Of a stretch of DNA of 64,000 nt, positions 1 to 11,171 are shown one piece after another (the first letter of the stretch is position 1; each line of letters begins with the position of its first letter). Origin of the DNA: Pyxidicoccus trucidator. Lineage in GTDB: Bacteria > Myxococcota > Myxococcia > Myxococcales > Myxococcaceae. The position numbers and the translations under genes are program-made. The stretch lies in contig NZ_JAAIXZ010000001.1 of assembly GCF_010894435.1 (NCBI RefSeq), positions 1,270,322 to 1,334,321 on the forward strand. Reading direction: 5' to 3'. The notes under the pieces were generated by a model. That model was not told the DNA's origin. It saw nothing but the letters and a program-made list of their open reading frames with translations, and did no database searches.

Positions 1-63
1 TTGCACGCCGGGTGGCGGCCGGCCCGTGCTGCCGGTGGAAGAACGGCGGTTGCTGCCTGGGCT

Positions 64-109
64 GGCAAGCATTGCCGGGCCCTCGGCCCCGGAGACGGCA
101 AGGTTTGCC
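64..109. promoter_or_regulatory. tandem palindromic activator sites (UAS pair)
   Basis: Two copies of the palindrome GGCAA-N3-TTGCC lie at 64-76 (GGCAAGCATTGCC) and 97-109 (GGCAAGGTTTGCC), 33 bp apart, about three helical turns. They sit 51-84 bp upstream of a -24/-12 promoter, where enhancer-binding proteins of the NtrC family bind. The same pair occurs at 7700-7747 before another sigma-54 promoter. Assignment to the FHA activator at 1534-3390 is an inference from proximity. Confidence 0.65.
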
Positions 110-152
110 AGCGCCGGGCGGCGTCTCCCCTGGAAGGCGCGCTGTCCGGGGC

Positions 153-168
153 TGGCATCACCGTTGCT
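153..168 (+). promoter_or_regulatory. sigma-54 promoter (-24/-12)
   Basis: TGGCAT-N5-TTGCT matches the sigma-54 consensus TGGCAC-N5-TTGCW at all but one defined position. GG is at 154-155 and GC at 166-167, the required 12-bp separation. It lies 80 bp before the first gene (248) of an operon that encodes a sigma-54 activator, and downstream of the palindrome pair at 64-109. Confidence 0.75.
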
Positions 169-247
169 CTAGGGGTCGGCACGCACGCATCCCCGGCCCG
201 CATGACGCGGCTTCGCACGGGAGAGGCGTGGTCCCAGGAACATCCCC

Positions 248-763
248 ATGAAGAAGACGCACGGGTTCGTGACGAAGTCCGTTGTTGCCCTCGCCCTGCT
301 GGGCGCCCTGCCCGCCGCCGCGGGTACGGCGACCTACGCCGGTGCGATGTGTACCGTCGTGTCGGGCTTCAGCTCGCCGACCATCTTCCGCAGCGGCCGC
401 CTCCTCAACCAGTCGACCAGCGAAATCGAGGTGGTCTGCCCGCTGCAGCGCAACGTCAGCATCCCCTCCTTCACGGAGGACTTGTCCATCACCGTCACCG
501 TGAATGACCCGCACCTCACCGCCGACGTCTGCTGCACGGGCTACGTGGCGGAGAAGGACGGCACCACGCTGGCCTCTGACCGGGCGTGCACGCCGGCGGG
601 TACCGCGGACACCGCCAACACGAAGTCCCTCGCCATCAACCTGCCCTCGGTGTTCGCGGGCGCGAACGGCTACCTGAACCTGCGCTGCGAGCTGCCGGGG
701 ACGTACACCATCGGCACCGTCAAGCACCCCTCCGTCCTCGCCAGCTTCCTGGTCTCGGAGTAA
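248..763 (+). CDS. small secreted protein of unknown function
   Basis: A 171-aa protein with a clear Sec signal peptide: Lys-rich start, hydrophobic core around residues 10-25, then Ala-x-Ala. The mature part is about 145 residues with several cysteines (in contexts such as AMCTVV, VCPL, CCTGY and LRCEL), suggesting a disulphide-bonded exported protein. I do not recognise a family. AGGAA at 236-240 supports the ATG. It is the first gene after the sigma-54 promoter and is followed 6 bp later by the next gene, so it is probably the leading gene of the FHA-activator/kinase operon. It might be a surface ligand or a substrate of the downstream system; that is inference only. Confidence 0.8.
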   Translation: MKKTHGFVTKSVVALALLGALPAAAGTATYAGAMCTVVSGFSSPTIFRSGRLLNQSTSEIEVVCPLQRNVSIPSFTEDLSITVTVNDPHLTADVCCTGYVAEKDGTTLASDRACTPAGTADTANTKSLAINLPSVFAGANGYLNLRCELPGTYTIGTVKHPSVLASFLVSE

Positions 764-769
764 CCGCCC

Positions 770-1453
770 ATGCGACAGGTCCGCTGGGGAGTCCTGGGTC
801 CGGCCGTCGTCGTGGTGGCCGCCGCCGGAGCGTGGAGCATGAGGGGGAATGCGCCGGAAACGGCCACCGCGCCCCCGGTGGCCACCGAGGCCCAGGCCCC
901 CGCGGAGCTGGAGCGTGAGCTGCGAGCCCTGCGCGCGGAGTTGGAGTCGCTGCGCCAGGGACAGGGGCGCCTGACGCGGCAGGTGGAGTCCGGGGGGAGC
1001 CCCGCCGCGCAGGCCGTCCCGTCGCCTTCGACTGAAGTGGAAGCGCTGCCCGCCGCGAGCGCACGGCCAGGAGTGGCGGAGCTGGCCGCGGCGGAGGAGG
1101 CGCGCAAGGAGCGGATGATGGAGCTGGACGCCGAGCTGGAGGCCGCCGTGCAGACGGAGGCGCGTGACACCGAGTGGGCGGGCCGCACCGAGGAACAGGT
1201 GAGTGGAGCGTTCCGTGCGCCGGAGCTCACCGGCTCCCGTCTGACGCGGGTGGACTGCCGCACCCGGCTGTGCGTGCTGGAGGTGGAGCATGACGCGCCC
1301 GAGGCGCGCAAGGAGCTGCTGGACTCGCTGCTGCGCGCGTCTGGAATCCAGGGGCAGGCCGTGGTGCGGCCCTCGGGTGATGGCACCCGTCTGGCGTCCC
1401 GCGTCTACCTGTCCCGCGCGGGTGAGCGCCTGCCGATGACGCTCCGCCGGTGA
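770..1453 (+). CDS. membrane-anchored coiled-coil protein, hypothetical
   Basis: A 227-aa protein with an uncleaved N-terminal membrane helix (about residues 7-23), then a Glu/Ala/Arg-rich coiled coil (about residues 43-67) and a second helical stretch around 100-130. The C-terminal third has a small folded domain with two cysteines in the context [11 protein letters not shown]. This looks like the C-terminal domain common in short myxobacterial envelope proteins, but I cannot name it. It begins 6 bp after the preceding stop, and its own stop overlaps a possible GTG of the next gene, which supports one operon. Confidence 0.75.
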   Translation: MRQVRWGVLGPAVVVVAAAGAWSMRGNAPETATAPPVATEAQAPAELERELRALRAELESLRQGQGRLTRQVESGGSPAAQAVPSPSTEVEALPAASARPGVAELAAAEEARKERMMELDAELEAAVQTEARDTEWAGRTEEQVSGAFRAPELTGSRLTRVDCRTRLCVLEVEHDAPEARKELLDSLLRASGIQGQAVVRPSGDGTRLASRVYLSRAGERLPMTLRR

Positions 1454-1533
1454 GCGCCAGGTCCACACCTCCCTGGAGGAGGTACCCCGCCCCGCCACCC
1501 CCGGGTTGCCCCCCTCGACGTGGGCGTGCCAGC

Positions 1534-3386
<1,853 letters not shown>

Positions 3387-3390
<4 letters not shown>

Positions 3391-6300
3391 GCTCCGCCCC
3401 CGGGCTGCTGGAGCCTCCTCGCGAGTTCGAGGAGTACCGGCTGCTCCGCCCCCTGGGGCGTGGCGCCATGGGACAGGTGTTCCTGGCGCAGGACACGCTG
3501 CTGGAACGGCTGGTGGCGGTGAAGTTCATCGCCACGCCGGCCGGGAGGCTCCCGGACGCGGACGCCCGGGCCCGGTTCTTCCAGGAGGCCCGCGCGATTG
3601 CGCGCCTGCAGCACCCCAACGTGGTGGCCATCCACCGCGTGGGCGAGGTGCGCGGGCAGCCGTACCTCGTGTCCGAGCTGGTGCGGGGCGAGCCGCTGGA
3701 CAGGCTGGCCCGCCCCGTGGACGGACGGCAGGCGCTGCGGCTGGGCATCGGCCTGGCGCGGGGGCTCGCCGCCGCGCACCGCTGCGGCGTCCTCCATCGC
3801 GACATCAAGCCCGCCAACGCCATCCTCTCCGAGGACGGTGAGGTGAAGCTGCTCGACTTCGGTCTCGCGGAGCAGCGCGAGGCGGCTCGGGGCGCAGAGG
3901 TGCAGCGCTCCGATGGGGAGACGGGGCAGGCTTCCTTCGCACGGGAGGAGTCGGCTCCCGTGGACCCGAAGGCGCGGGAGACGCGGCCCGTGGATACGCG
4001 GCCGCTGCCCCACTCCGCGGAGGCTCACGCGAAGGAAGGCGGAGCGCGGCCCTCGCCTGGGGGGATGGTGGAGGCCGTGGCTCCGGGCTCGTCCCTGGTG
4101 GACACGCGGCCCCTGGCCGGTGACGTGCCTGAGGCCGTGGCGCCGGGCTCGTCCGTGGTGGACACGCGGCCCCTGGCCGGTGACGTGCAGCGCGCTCCAC
4201 CGGGCGCCGCGCATGCAACAGGGCCGCTGCGCGCGGATGGCGCAGCCGCGCTCGACACGTCACCGCTCCGAAGGAACGAGGCCGCCTCCGCTCCCGGTGC
4301 CGCACCGGAGCGCTTCGGGACGGCACCGTCCGGCGGAGCTGCACCGGAGCACTTCGGGACGGCACCGTCCGACGGCGATGCAGCGAAGCGCTTCGGGACT
4401 GCACCGTCCGGTGGAGCTGCACCGGAGCGCTTCGGGACGGCACCGTCGAGCGGCGTGACGCGCACGTCCTCTCCGGAGCAGTGGATGTCCGTGCCCGGCA
4501 CCCCGCTCTACCTCGCCCCGGAGCTGTGGCGCGGTGAGGGCGCCAGCCGCGCGAGCGACGTGTACGCGCTGGGCGTGGTCCTCTACGAGCTGTGCGCGGG
4601 CGCTCCGCCCTATCAAGGCGTCTCGCTCGAGGACCTGGGCCGCGCGGTGCTGGAGCGTTCGCCTCCGCCGCTCGCCCCGCTCGCGCCCGGACTTCCTCCC
4701 GGACTCGCCGCCGTGGTGGACCGCTGCCTCGACGCGGAGCCGTCCCGCCGCTTCGAGTCCGGAGACGCGCTGCGCGAGGCGCTGGAGGCCCTGTCCGTCC
4801 CCGAGCGCCCCGGCACCCTGCCCTCCGGCAATCCCTACCTGGGCCTGCGCGCCTTCGACGCCGAGCACCGCGGCGTCTTCTTCGGGCGCGAGGCCGAGCT
4901 GCGCGAGGTGATGGACCGGCTGCGCGGGGACGCCTTCGTCCTGCTCGCGGGCGACTCCGGCGTGGGCAAGTCCTCCCTGTGCCGCGCGGGGGTGCTGCCT
5001 CTCGCCGCCAGCTCCGGGCTCGAAGAGGGCGGTCCGCCCCGCGCCGTCATCTCCTGCACTCCCGGGCGCCGCCCGCTGGAGGCGCTGGCGGAGGCACTGG
5101 CCCCCGCGCTGGGAGAGAGCGCGGACGCTCTGTTGGCCCGCGTGGCCGCCGAGGAACCCGGGGCCCTGGCGCGCGCCCTGCGCCGCCGCCCCACGAGCGC
5201 TCCACCCGTGCTGCTGTTCATCGACCAGCTCGAGGAGCTGGTCACCTTCTCCGAGCCCGCCCAGGCCGCGCGGCTCGCCGAGGAGCTGGCCCTGGTGCTG
5301 CGCCGCGCCCCTCGCGTCCGCGTGCTGGCCACCGCGCGCAGCGACTGCCTCACGCGACTGGTGGCGCTTCCCGGCCTTGGAGAGGAGCTGCCTCGCGCGC
5401 TGTACCTCGTGCGCGCCCTGACGGAGCACGGGCTGCGCGAGGCCGTGGAGGGCCCCGCCCGCGCGCTGGGCGTGCGCTTCGAGTCTCCCGCCATGGTGGA
5501 CGCGCTCGTCGCCTCCGCCGCCCGCGCCGACGGAGGCCTGCCCATGCTCCAGTTCGCGCTGGAGGCGCTGTGGGAGGCGCGGGACAAGGAGCGCCACCTC
5601 ATCCCCGCCGCCGCGCTGGAGTCCCTCGGCGGCGTGGAGGGCGCGCTGGCCCGGCACGCGGACTCGGTGGTGGCCCGCCTGCGACCGGAGGAACGTCCGC
5701 GCGCGAGAGCGCTGCTGCTGGAGCTCGTCACTCCCGAGGGCACGCGCGTGCGCCGCACCCGCGAGGAGCTGCTGCGCGGGCCCGACGACGCCACCGGACG
5801 CGCGGTGCTGGACGGACTGGTGCGCGGCCGGCTGCTGACCGCGGGCGAGGCGGAGGGCGGCGAGGGCGTCTACACCCTGGCCCATGAGAGCCTGGTGACG
5901 GGCTGGGACACGCTGCGCGGCTGGCTGGGCCAGGACGAGCAGCGCCGCGCCGCGCGCCACCGCCTGGAGCGCGCCGCCGCCGAGTGGGAGCGCCTGGGCC
6001 GCCCCGTGGAGCTGCTCTACGGCGAGCGCCAGCTCTCGGAGGTGCGCGCCGTGGGAGCCGCCGCCGAGGGCCCCCGCGAGCGGGGCTTCCTCGCCCGCTC
6101 GGAGCAGACCTTCCGCCGCCGCCGCGCCGCACGGTGGGCCGTGGCCGTCGCGGTGCCGCTGGTGCTGCTGTCGGCGGTGGGCGTCACCCGCGTGCAGGCA
6201 CGCGCGCAGCTCGAGGACCGCATCTCCGGGCACCTGGAGGAGGCACGGCGGTACCGGGATGCCGCCCGCGCGCGCGGCGTGGAGGCGGACCGGCTCCGCG

Positions 6301-7670
6301 CCGAGTCCCTCTCCCTCTTCGACAGCCCGGGGCTGGAGCGCCGCGAGGCCGCCGAGACGCTGTGGTCCCGCGTGCTGGAGGAGGAACAGGGCGCGGAGGC
6401 AAGTGCCCTGAAAGCCGTGGCCGCGCTGGAGACGGCCTGGGGCCTGGACCCGGGAAGCGCCCGTGTGAAGGAGCCGCTGGCGGACCTGCTGGCGGAGCAC
6501 ATCGACCAGGCCACCCGGTGGCGCCAGCCCGAGCAGCGCGCGCGGTTGCTGGCGCGGCTGGCGGTGTATGACGACTCCGGAAGGCGGAGTCAGCAGCTGG
6601 GGGCCCCAGCGCGACTGTCCCTGGTCAGCTCGCCCCCGGGCGCGCGCGTGAGGATGTTGGGGAGCGGGCCGGACGATAGCGAAGACGTGGGCCGCGTCCT
6701 CGGGGAGACGCCGCTGCGCGACGTGGAGCTGCGGGAGGGCTCGCATCTGCTGGTGTTGGAGGCGCCAGGACGCTTCCCCGTGCGCGTGCCCGTCCTGCTC
6801 GCGCCGGGCGAGCGCCTCTCCCTGGAGGTGGCGCTGCCAGAAGCGGCCGCGGTGCCGGAGGGCTTCGTCTACGTGCCGGCGGGACGCTTCCTCCAGGGCG
6901 TGTCGGAGAGCGAGTACCTGCGGCGGTCCTTCTTCTTCGCGCCGCCCCTGCACCCGGTGGAGACAAGCGCGTACCTCATCGCCCGGCACGAGGTGACGTT
7001 CGCCCAGTACATCGCCTTCCTGGAGACACTGGCCCCCGGCGAGCGCGCCGCGCGCATGCCGGGCGCCCGCCTGCGCTCCAGCGTGGTGGACCTGTCACGG
7101 GAGGCGGACGGCCGGTGGCGCCTCAACCTCCGGCCAGCCTCCGCGAGCTACAGTGCGCGGGACGGAGAGCCGGTGCGCTACGGCAAGCGGACCCGCCGCG
7201 CGGTACAGGACTGGCTGCGCTTCCCCGTGTCGGCCATCTCCTTCGACGATGCACTGGCGTATGTGGCCTGGCTGGACCGGACAGGGCGGGTGCCCGGCGC
7301 GCGCGTCTGCACGGAGCGCGAGTGGGAGCGGGCCGCGCGGGGCGCGGATGGGCGCCGCTACCCTTCGGGCGAGTGGCTGGCTCCGGACGACGCCAACCAT
7401 GACGTGACGTACGGGCGGGAGTCCTGGGGCTTCGGGCCGGACGAGGTGGGCAGCCACCCGCGCTCGCGCAGCCCCTTCGGCGTGGACGACCTGGCCGGCA
7501 ACGTGTGGGAGTGGACGCGCTCCGACGTGGAACCGGAGCAGCCCGCCGCGCAGGGCGGGAGCTGGTACCAGAGCGACCTGACGGCGCACTCCGCCAATCG
7601 CGACCGTGTGGAGCGCACCCAGCGTGAGGCCCTCATCGGCATGCGGGTGTGCGCCACGCCCCGCCACTGA
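3387..7670 (+). CDS. Ser/Thr kinase - nSTAND ATPase - PEGA - FGE/sulfatase-modifying fusion
   Basis: A 1427-aa multidomain protein. Residues about 15-440 form a Hanks-type kinase: glycine loop [15 protein letters not shown] lysine, HRDIKPAN catalytic loop, DFG near 157. The APE motif is only near residue 376 because about 215 residues of repeats sit in the activation segment. An nSTAND-type P-loop ATPase follows (GDSGVGKSS near 525, [10 protein letters not shown] near 610). A membrane helix lies near 916-936, then a coiled region, a PEGA-like domain (about 1075-1150), and a C-terminal formylglycine-generating/sulfatase-modifying fold (about 1155-1425; [19 protein letters not shown]). The kinase half is probably cytoplasmic and the C-terminal part periplasmic. 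The gene overlaps the FHA activator by ATGA, so the two are probably kinase and reader of one pathway. Confidence 0.92.
4071..4190 (+). repeat. 60-bp tandem duplication inside kinase gene
   Basis: Two adjacent 60-bp units (4071-4130 and 4131-4190) differ at only four positions. Each encodes a 20-aa unit built on GSS(L/V)[10 protein letters not shown]. Degenerate DTRPL or DTSPL copies lie on either side, in the segment between the kinase DFG and APE motifs. The threonine of each unit is a possible phospho-acceptor (inference). Confidence 0.9.
4302..4457 (+). repeat. four 39-bp tandem repeats inside kinase gene
   Basis: Four consecutive 39-bp units at 4302, 4341, 4380 and 4419 each encode a 13-aa unit of the form [13 protein letters not shown]. 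They occupy the end of the enlarged activation segment, just before the GTPLYLAPE motif. Every unit contains a GTAPS threonine/serine. The repeats stay in frame and differ by a few bases, consistent with recent slippage expansion under coding constraint. Confidence 0.92.
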
Positions 7671-7699
7671 GCACGGGAGCCCCGAAGCCTCGCCCCCCC

Positions 7700-7747
7700 G
7701 GCAAACCTTGCCGACATGAACCGCCGTCCACCCCGGCAAACCTTGCC
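7700..7747. promoter_or_regulatory. second tandem palindromic activator site pair
   Basis: Two identical GGCAAACCTTGCC palindromes at 7700-7712 and 7735-7747 are 35 bp apart. They are the reverse complement of the site at 97-109. They lie 83 and 118 bp (centre to -24) upstream of the sigma-54-like promoter at 7823-7838. Confidence 0.65.
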
Positions 7748-7822
7748 GGCCCGGTCAGTCCACGAGGACCTCCGGCGGGTCCCACCAGACCGATGACCTC
7801 CGCGCGAGGACGTTGGTGCCGG

Positions 7823-7838
7823 TGGCATGCCGGATGCT
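7823..7838 (+). promoter_or_regulatory. sigma-54 promoter for ADYC lipoprotein
   Basis: TGGCAT-N5-ATGCT has GG at 7824-7825 and GC at 7836-7837, the exact 12-bp -24/-12 separation; the first T of TTGC is A. Transcription should begin near 7849. That excludes the in-frame ATG at 7827 as a start and supports the GTG at 7878. Confidence 0.65.
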
Positions 7839-7877
7839 CCGGGATTGCCCGACAAGAACGAGAACGAGGTCATCCAC

Positions 7878-9341
7878 GTGACGCCCCTCCTCCGCCTGCT
7901 ATCGACGTGTCTCTGCGCATTCTTCCTCGCCGCCTGCAACGTGTCCCCAGAGGGGGCCGAGCCTTCACTGGAAGCGCAAGCGTTCGCGGCGGGCAGCGAC
8001 GGCTTCCACACCCAGGGCCGGCAGCTCCACGGCACGTTTGTGACGGCCGTGTCCTATTCGGGAGCCACCGTGAAGTTCGGAGGCGCCGACCGGAGCGCCA
8101 CGGTGAAGATTCTCAATGGAACGCTGGCCGCCACCATGCCGCTGCAGGTCTCCGGCACCACGGCGAGCCTGAACGCCTGCTCCGGCTTCTACGCCCTGGG
8201 GGCGACGCGGAACTGCGGCCTCAAGGTGGAGGGCCAGGGCCTGTGCACGCCGGGCACCTCCGTCTCACTCACCAGCGGCGCCTGCGGTGCCGAGGCTGGG
8301 AGCTGCTCGGGCAACCCGGTGGTGCGCGTCTGCTCGGGGGAGAAGCCCTGCGAATACCAGGGGACTGGCTATCTGGCCTCGGGAGACGACGCCACCTCGT
8401 GCGTGTCGTCGTGCCCGAACACCCGGTTCATCTGTCCCGCGAGCGGCATCTACACGGTGCTGTCCGGGGCCTATTCCGTCGGCTCGTTCTGGAGCCTGAC
8501 GCTGGCGGCCAACAACGGCATCTACCCCGCGACGTCGAAGGAGCTGCGTGGCACGGCGCTGGTGGGCGCGAAGCTGATGCCCAACGCGACCGCCTTTGCC
8601 TACACGCTGGAAGTCGTGGACGCCGTCAACGCCGCCAGCGTCGCCAGCCCCGAGGGAGAGGACAAGTGGGACCCGAGCGGTAGCACCTTCCTGTACCGCG
8701 TGCAGATTCGCACCAGCTCGGGCACGCCCACGGAGCTGTGCGCCCCGAGCGCGGGAGCCGCGGGCTGGGCCTGGGCCGTGCCGGTGAAGGGGCTCTTCAA
8801 CGCGACGGGGGACCGGAGTGACAGCGCCTACGCCTTCACGCTGGGGTGTGAAGCGGGCGTCATCGCCAAGTGCTACCGCTGGGGCTACAAGCCGTGGCTG
8901 GACGGCGCACAGACGGGGAAGGTGACGCTGGCGCACCATGCCTGCACCCGGATGGCTCGCGCCGACTACTGCGGCAATGGCACGTCCTTCACGCAGGACG
9001 GCACGCCCATCCGCCTGTGGGACAGCCTGTCGCCGAACGTCATCACCCCGCCCTCGGATGCCGGGACGCCGGGGATGTCTTTCGAGGCGGGCTGGAACGG
9101 CACCGGCCCCGCGTGCCTCAGCCACTGGCGCTGGAAGCACCTGCCCGCTCAGTCGTGCGTGGAGCTCAACCCGCCCATCTACGGCAATGATGGCGGCATC
9201 ACGAACGACTGCAGGGACCCGCACAACCCCTACGGCACCTATCATGGTCCCACGAGCAAGTGCTCCGCCATCTGCGACTCGGCGGCGGAGGCGGAGGGTG
9301 TCTACGGCAGCCAGGTCTTCAACAACTCCGCCAGCAATTAG
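7878..9341 (+). CDS. ADYC-domain lipoprotein
   Basis: Exported lipoprotein of 487 aa. The GTG at 7878 follows GAGG at about 7866-7869 and gives a compact signal peptide ending in the lipobox LAAC, with the lipidated cysteine about 20 residues in. The C-terminal third has the motif MARADYCGNGTSFTQDGTPI, typical of the myxobacterial ADYC domain, whose biochemical function I do not know. Many cysteines suggest disulphides in the envelope. A sigma-54 promoter and palindromic sites like those of the upstream kinase operon suggest co-regulation, so it could be an output of that pathway. It converges on carH, with a hairpin terminator between. Confidence 0.85.
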   Translation: MTPLLRLLSTCLCAFFLAACNVSPEGAEPSLEAQAFAAGSDGFHTQGRQLHGTFVTAVSYSGATVKFGGADRSATVKILNGTLAATMPLQVSGTTASLNACSGFYALGATRNCGLKVEGQGLCTPGTSVSLTSGACGAEAGSCSGNPVVRVCSGEKPCEYQGTGYLASGDDATSCVSSCPNTRFICPASGIYTVLSGAYSVGSFWSLTLAANNGIYPATSKELRGTALVGAKLMPNATAFAYTLEVVDAVNAASVASPEGEDKWDPSGSTFLYRVQIRTSSGTPTELCAPSAGAAGWAWAVPVKGLFNATGDRSDSAYAFTLGCEAGVIAKCYRWGYKPWLDGAQTGKVTLAHHACTRMARADYCGNGTSFTQDGTPIRLWDSLSPNVITPPSDAGTPGMSFEAGWNGTGPACLSHWRWKHLPAQSCVELNPPIYGNDGGITNDCRDPHNPYGTYHGPTSKCSAICDSAAEAEGVYGSQVFNNSASN

Positions 9342-9364
9342 CTGACAGGCGGTACCGGAAACCA

Positions 9365-9381
9365 AGCCGGGACGCCCGGCT
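9365..9381. terminator. bidirectional hairpin terminator between convergent genes
   Basis: AGCCGGG-ACG-CCCGGCT is a perfect 7-bp stem with a 3-nt loop. It is centred in the 51-bp gap between the ADYC lipoprotein stop (9341) and the carH stop (9393). No clear U-run is present. Confidence 0.6.
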
Positions 9382-9392
9382 GAAGGGGCGCC

Positions 9393-10289
9393 CTACTCCG
9401 CCAGCTTCAGCCAGTCGTCCTCGTCGGAGAACACGCGCACCCCCAGGCGCACGCACACCTCCAGGTGCGCCTGCGCCGCGGGGCCGCCCACCCAGAGGGG
9501 CACGCCCCGGGGCAGCGCCTTCACGACTTGCGACAGCGTGTCCTGGAACGCCTCCGCGCCGCGGTCATTCACCACCGACAGCCCCACGAAGTCGGGCCGC
9601 AGCTCCGCCACCGCGAGCCCCAAATCCACCGCCGGCATGCGCTGCCCCAGCAGCGTCACCCGAGTCCCCGAGTGCCGCAGCCGCAGCGCCACACCCAGCA
9701 GCCCCAGCTCGTGCTCCTCGTCCGGGAAGCACGCCAGCACCGCGTGCCGGGCCCCGCCCATCGGCGCCGCGTGCAGCAGGCTCACCAGCCGCGCCCGCAC
9801 CACCTGCGTCACCAGGTGCTCCTGCGACACCGTGAGACGTCCCGCATGCCAGCGCTCGCCCACCTCGCGCTGCAAGGGGGCCAGCACCTCGTCGAAGGCC
9901 CTCAGCGGCGGCAGCGCCGAGAGCACCTCGTCCACCACCGCCGACACCCGTGCCTGGTCATATACCCGGGCCGCGGACAGTGCCGCCTCCTGCCATGCGA
10001 CCAGGTTCTCCCCGCGGCCACTGCCCACGGCGGGAGGGAGGGGCTCCGCGTCCAGTTCTGCCAGCAGTTGGGGCAGCAGCTTCGCGGCCTCGCTGATGGC
10101 CACGCCCTCGTCGGTCAGCTTCTTCAGCCGCTTGAGCAGCGCCACGTCCCGGTCCGTGTAGACGCGGTAGCCGGCCGGGGTGCGCTCGGGGTTGAGCACG
10201 CCATAGCGCCGCTCCCACGCGCGGATGAGCTCCACGCGGACTCCCGAGAGCTCGGCGGCGATGTGGATTCGGTAGGTGCGCTCGGCCAT
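9393..10289 (-). CDS. carH: CarH-type B12-dependent photoreceptor repressor
   Basis: A 298-aa MerR-family regulator with a C-terminal cobalamin-binding domain. The N-terminal winged helix has LIRAWERRYGVL. The B12 domain keeps both photoreceptor signatures: W147-x9-E157-H158, which caps the adenosyl group in CarH, and E191-x-H193-x-x-G196, which supplies the lower axial histidine. Known CarH proteins tetramerise on DNA with adenosylcobalamin in the dark and fall apart in light, derepressing carotenogenesis. It is the last gene of the carotenoid operon, 15 bp after carA, so the operon is probably autoregulated. Confidence is high from sequence plus synteny with Myxococcus xanthus. Confidence 0.93.
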   Translation of the reverse strand: MAERTYRIHIAAELSGVRVELIRAWERRYGVLNPERTPAGYRVYTDRDVALLKRLKKLTDEGVAISEAAKLLPQLLAELDAEPLPPAVGSGRGENLVAWQEAALSAARVYDQARVSAVVDEVLSALPPLRAFDEVLAPLQREVGERWHAGRLTVSQEHLVTQVVRARLVSLLHAAPMGGARHAVLACFPDEEHELGLLGVALRLRHSGTRVTLLGQRMPAVDLGLAVAELRPDFVGLSVVNDRGAEAFQDTLSQVVKALPRGVPLWVGGPAAQAHLEVCVRLGVRVFSDEDDWLKLAE

Positions 10290-10304
10290 GTCGCAGGTGG
10301 GACG

Positions 10305-11171
10305 TCAGGGACGGTTCTGGGCGTTGCGCACCTGGTTCCAGATGGCGACGAGCTCTTCCGAGGACTCCGCGTATTGCGCCCCGAGCGTGAAGAGCGTCTT
10401 CAGGTGCTCGCGAGCGCCGGGCCCTCCTACCACGACGGGGATGGGCGCGCAGGCCCGCAGCGCGTCGCCGAGCACCTCCAGGAACTCCCCCGGCTCGCGC
10501 CGGCGCACGAAGGACAGCGCGACGATGTCCGGCCGCACCTGCGTGCAGGCGCCGTGCAGCGCCTCGGCCGGCGTGTCCGCGCCCAGCATGGTGATTCGCC
10601 AGCCCTTGCGCTTGAGGTGCAGTGCCAGCGCCAGCAGCCCTCCCTCGTGGTGGTCCTTCGCCGGACACGCGAGCAGCGCGCGGGGGCCGTCCACGTCGCT
10701 CTCCACCCCGTCCACCACCTGCCGCAGCCGGTGGCGGATGAAGGCGGACGCCAGGTGCTCACGGGCGATGTCCAGCCGCACGCCCATCTCCCGCAGCAGC
10801 GGCATGAGGAAGCTGTCGCAGTACGCCTCCACGTCCATGGCGGCCTGCGCCTCGTCCAGCACGCGCGTGACTTCCTCGCCGTCCAGCACCATGACGGCGG
10901 ACCAGAAGCGCTCTGTCAGCCGCTCCGGCTGGGGCAGCTCGGCGAGCGGCGTGGCGCGCACCTGCGCAATCGCCTCGCTCACCGACAGGCCGTCCTGCTG
11001 GATGAGCCGCGCCACGCGCCGGATGGCCTCCACCTCGTCGCGCGAGTAGAGGCGGTAGTTGTTGCCCTCCGTGCGGAGCGGGCGCGGGAAGCCATAGCGC
11101 CGCTCCCAGGCGCGCAGCGTGGCCTCGCGGATGCCCGTCAGCCGGGCGATGGTGCGGATGCGCAGCGTCAT
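10305..11171 (-). CDS. carA: CarA-type repressor of the carotenoid operon
   Basis: A 288-aa paralogue of the adjacent carH with a MerR winged helix (LRAWERRYGFPR) and a B12-binding domain. The axial-ligand motif is present as D173-x-H175-x-x-G178. The CarH tryptophan of the W-x9-EH signature is replaced by E128 (EH at 138-139). In M. xanthus, CarA represses without needing B12 and is relieved by the antirepressor CarS, so this substitution fits CarA rather than CarH. The ATG at 11171 overlaps the acyltransferase stop by ATGA. Longer upstream starts would run through that gene and are rejected. Confidence 0.92.
   Translation of the reverse strand: MTLRIRTIARLTGIREATLRAWERRYGFPRPLRTEGNNYRLYSRDEVEAIRRVARLIQQDGLSVSEAIAQVRATPLAELPQPERLTERFWSAVMVLDGEEVTRVLDEAQAAMDVEAYCDSFLMPLLREMGVRLDIAREHLASAFIRHRLRQVVDGVESDVDGPRALLACPAKDHHEGGLLALALHLKRKGWRITMLGADTPAEALHGACTQVRPDIVALSFVRRREPGEFLEVLGDALRACAPIPVVVGGPGAREHLKTLFTLGAQYAESSEELVAIWNQVRNAQNRP

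Noticed and set aside
64..76. GGCAAGCATTGCC read as a -24/-12 promoter itself
   Set aside because: GG-to-GC distance is only 10 bp; perfect dyads occurring in pairs fit activator sites better.
1450..1533. GTG 1450 (GTGA overlap) as the start of the FHA activator
   Set aside because: Adds a Pro/Arg-rich leader not expected of FHA domains; kept only as an alternative.
4071..4457. Tandem repeats considered as a CRISPR array
   Set aside because: Units abut with no unique spacers and stay in frame within a kinase ORF.
4260..6989. 909-codon minus-strand ORF opposite the kinase gene
   Set aside because: Low-complexity Arg/Gln/His/Ala-rich shadow; the plus strand carries all catalytic motifs.
7827..7877. 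In-frame ATG at 7827 as the ADYC lipoprotein start
   Set aside because: It lies inside the predicted -24 element and puts a charged leader before the signal peptide; GTG 7878 has a Shine-Dalgarno sequence.
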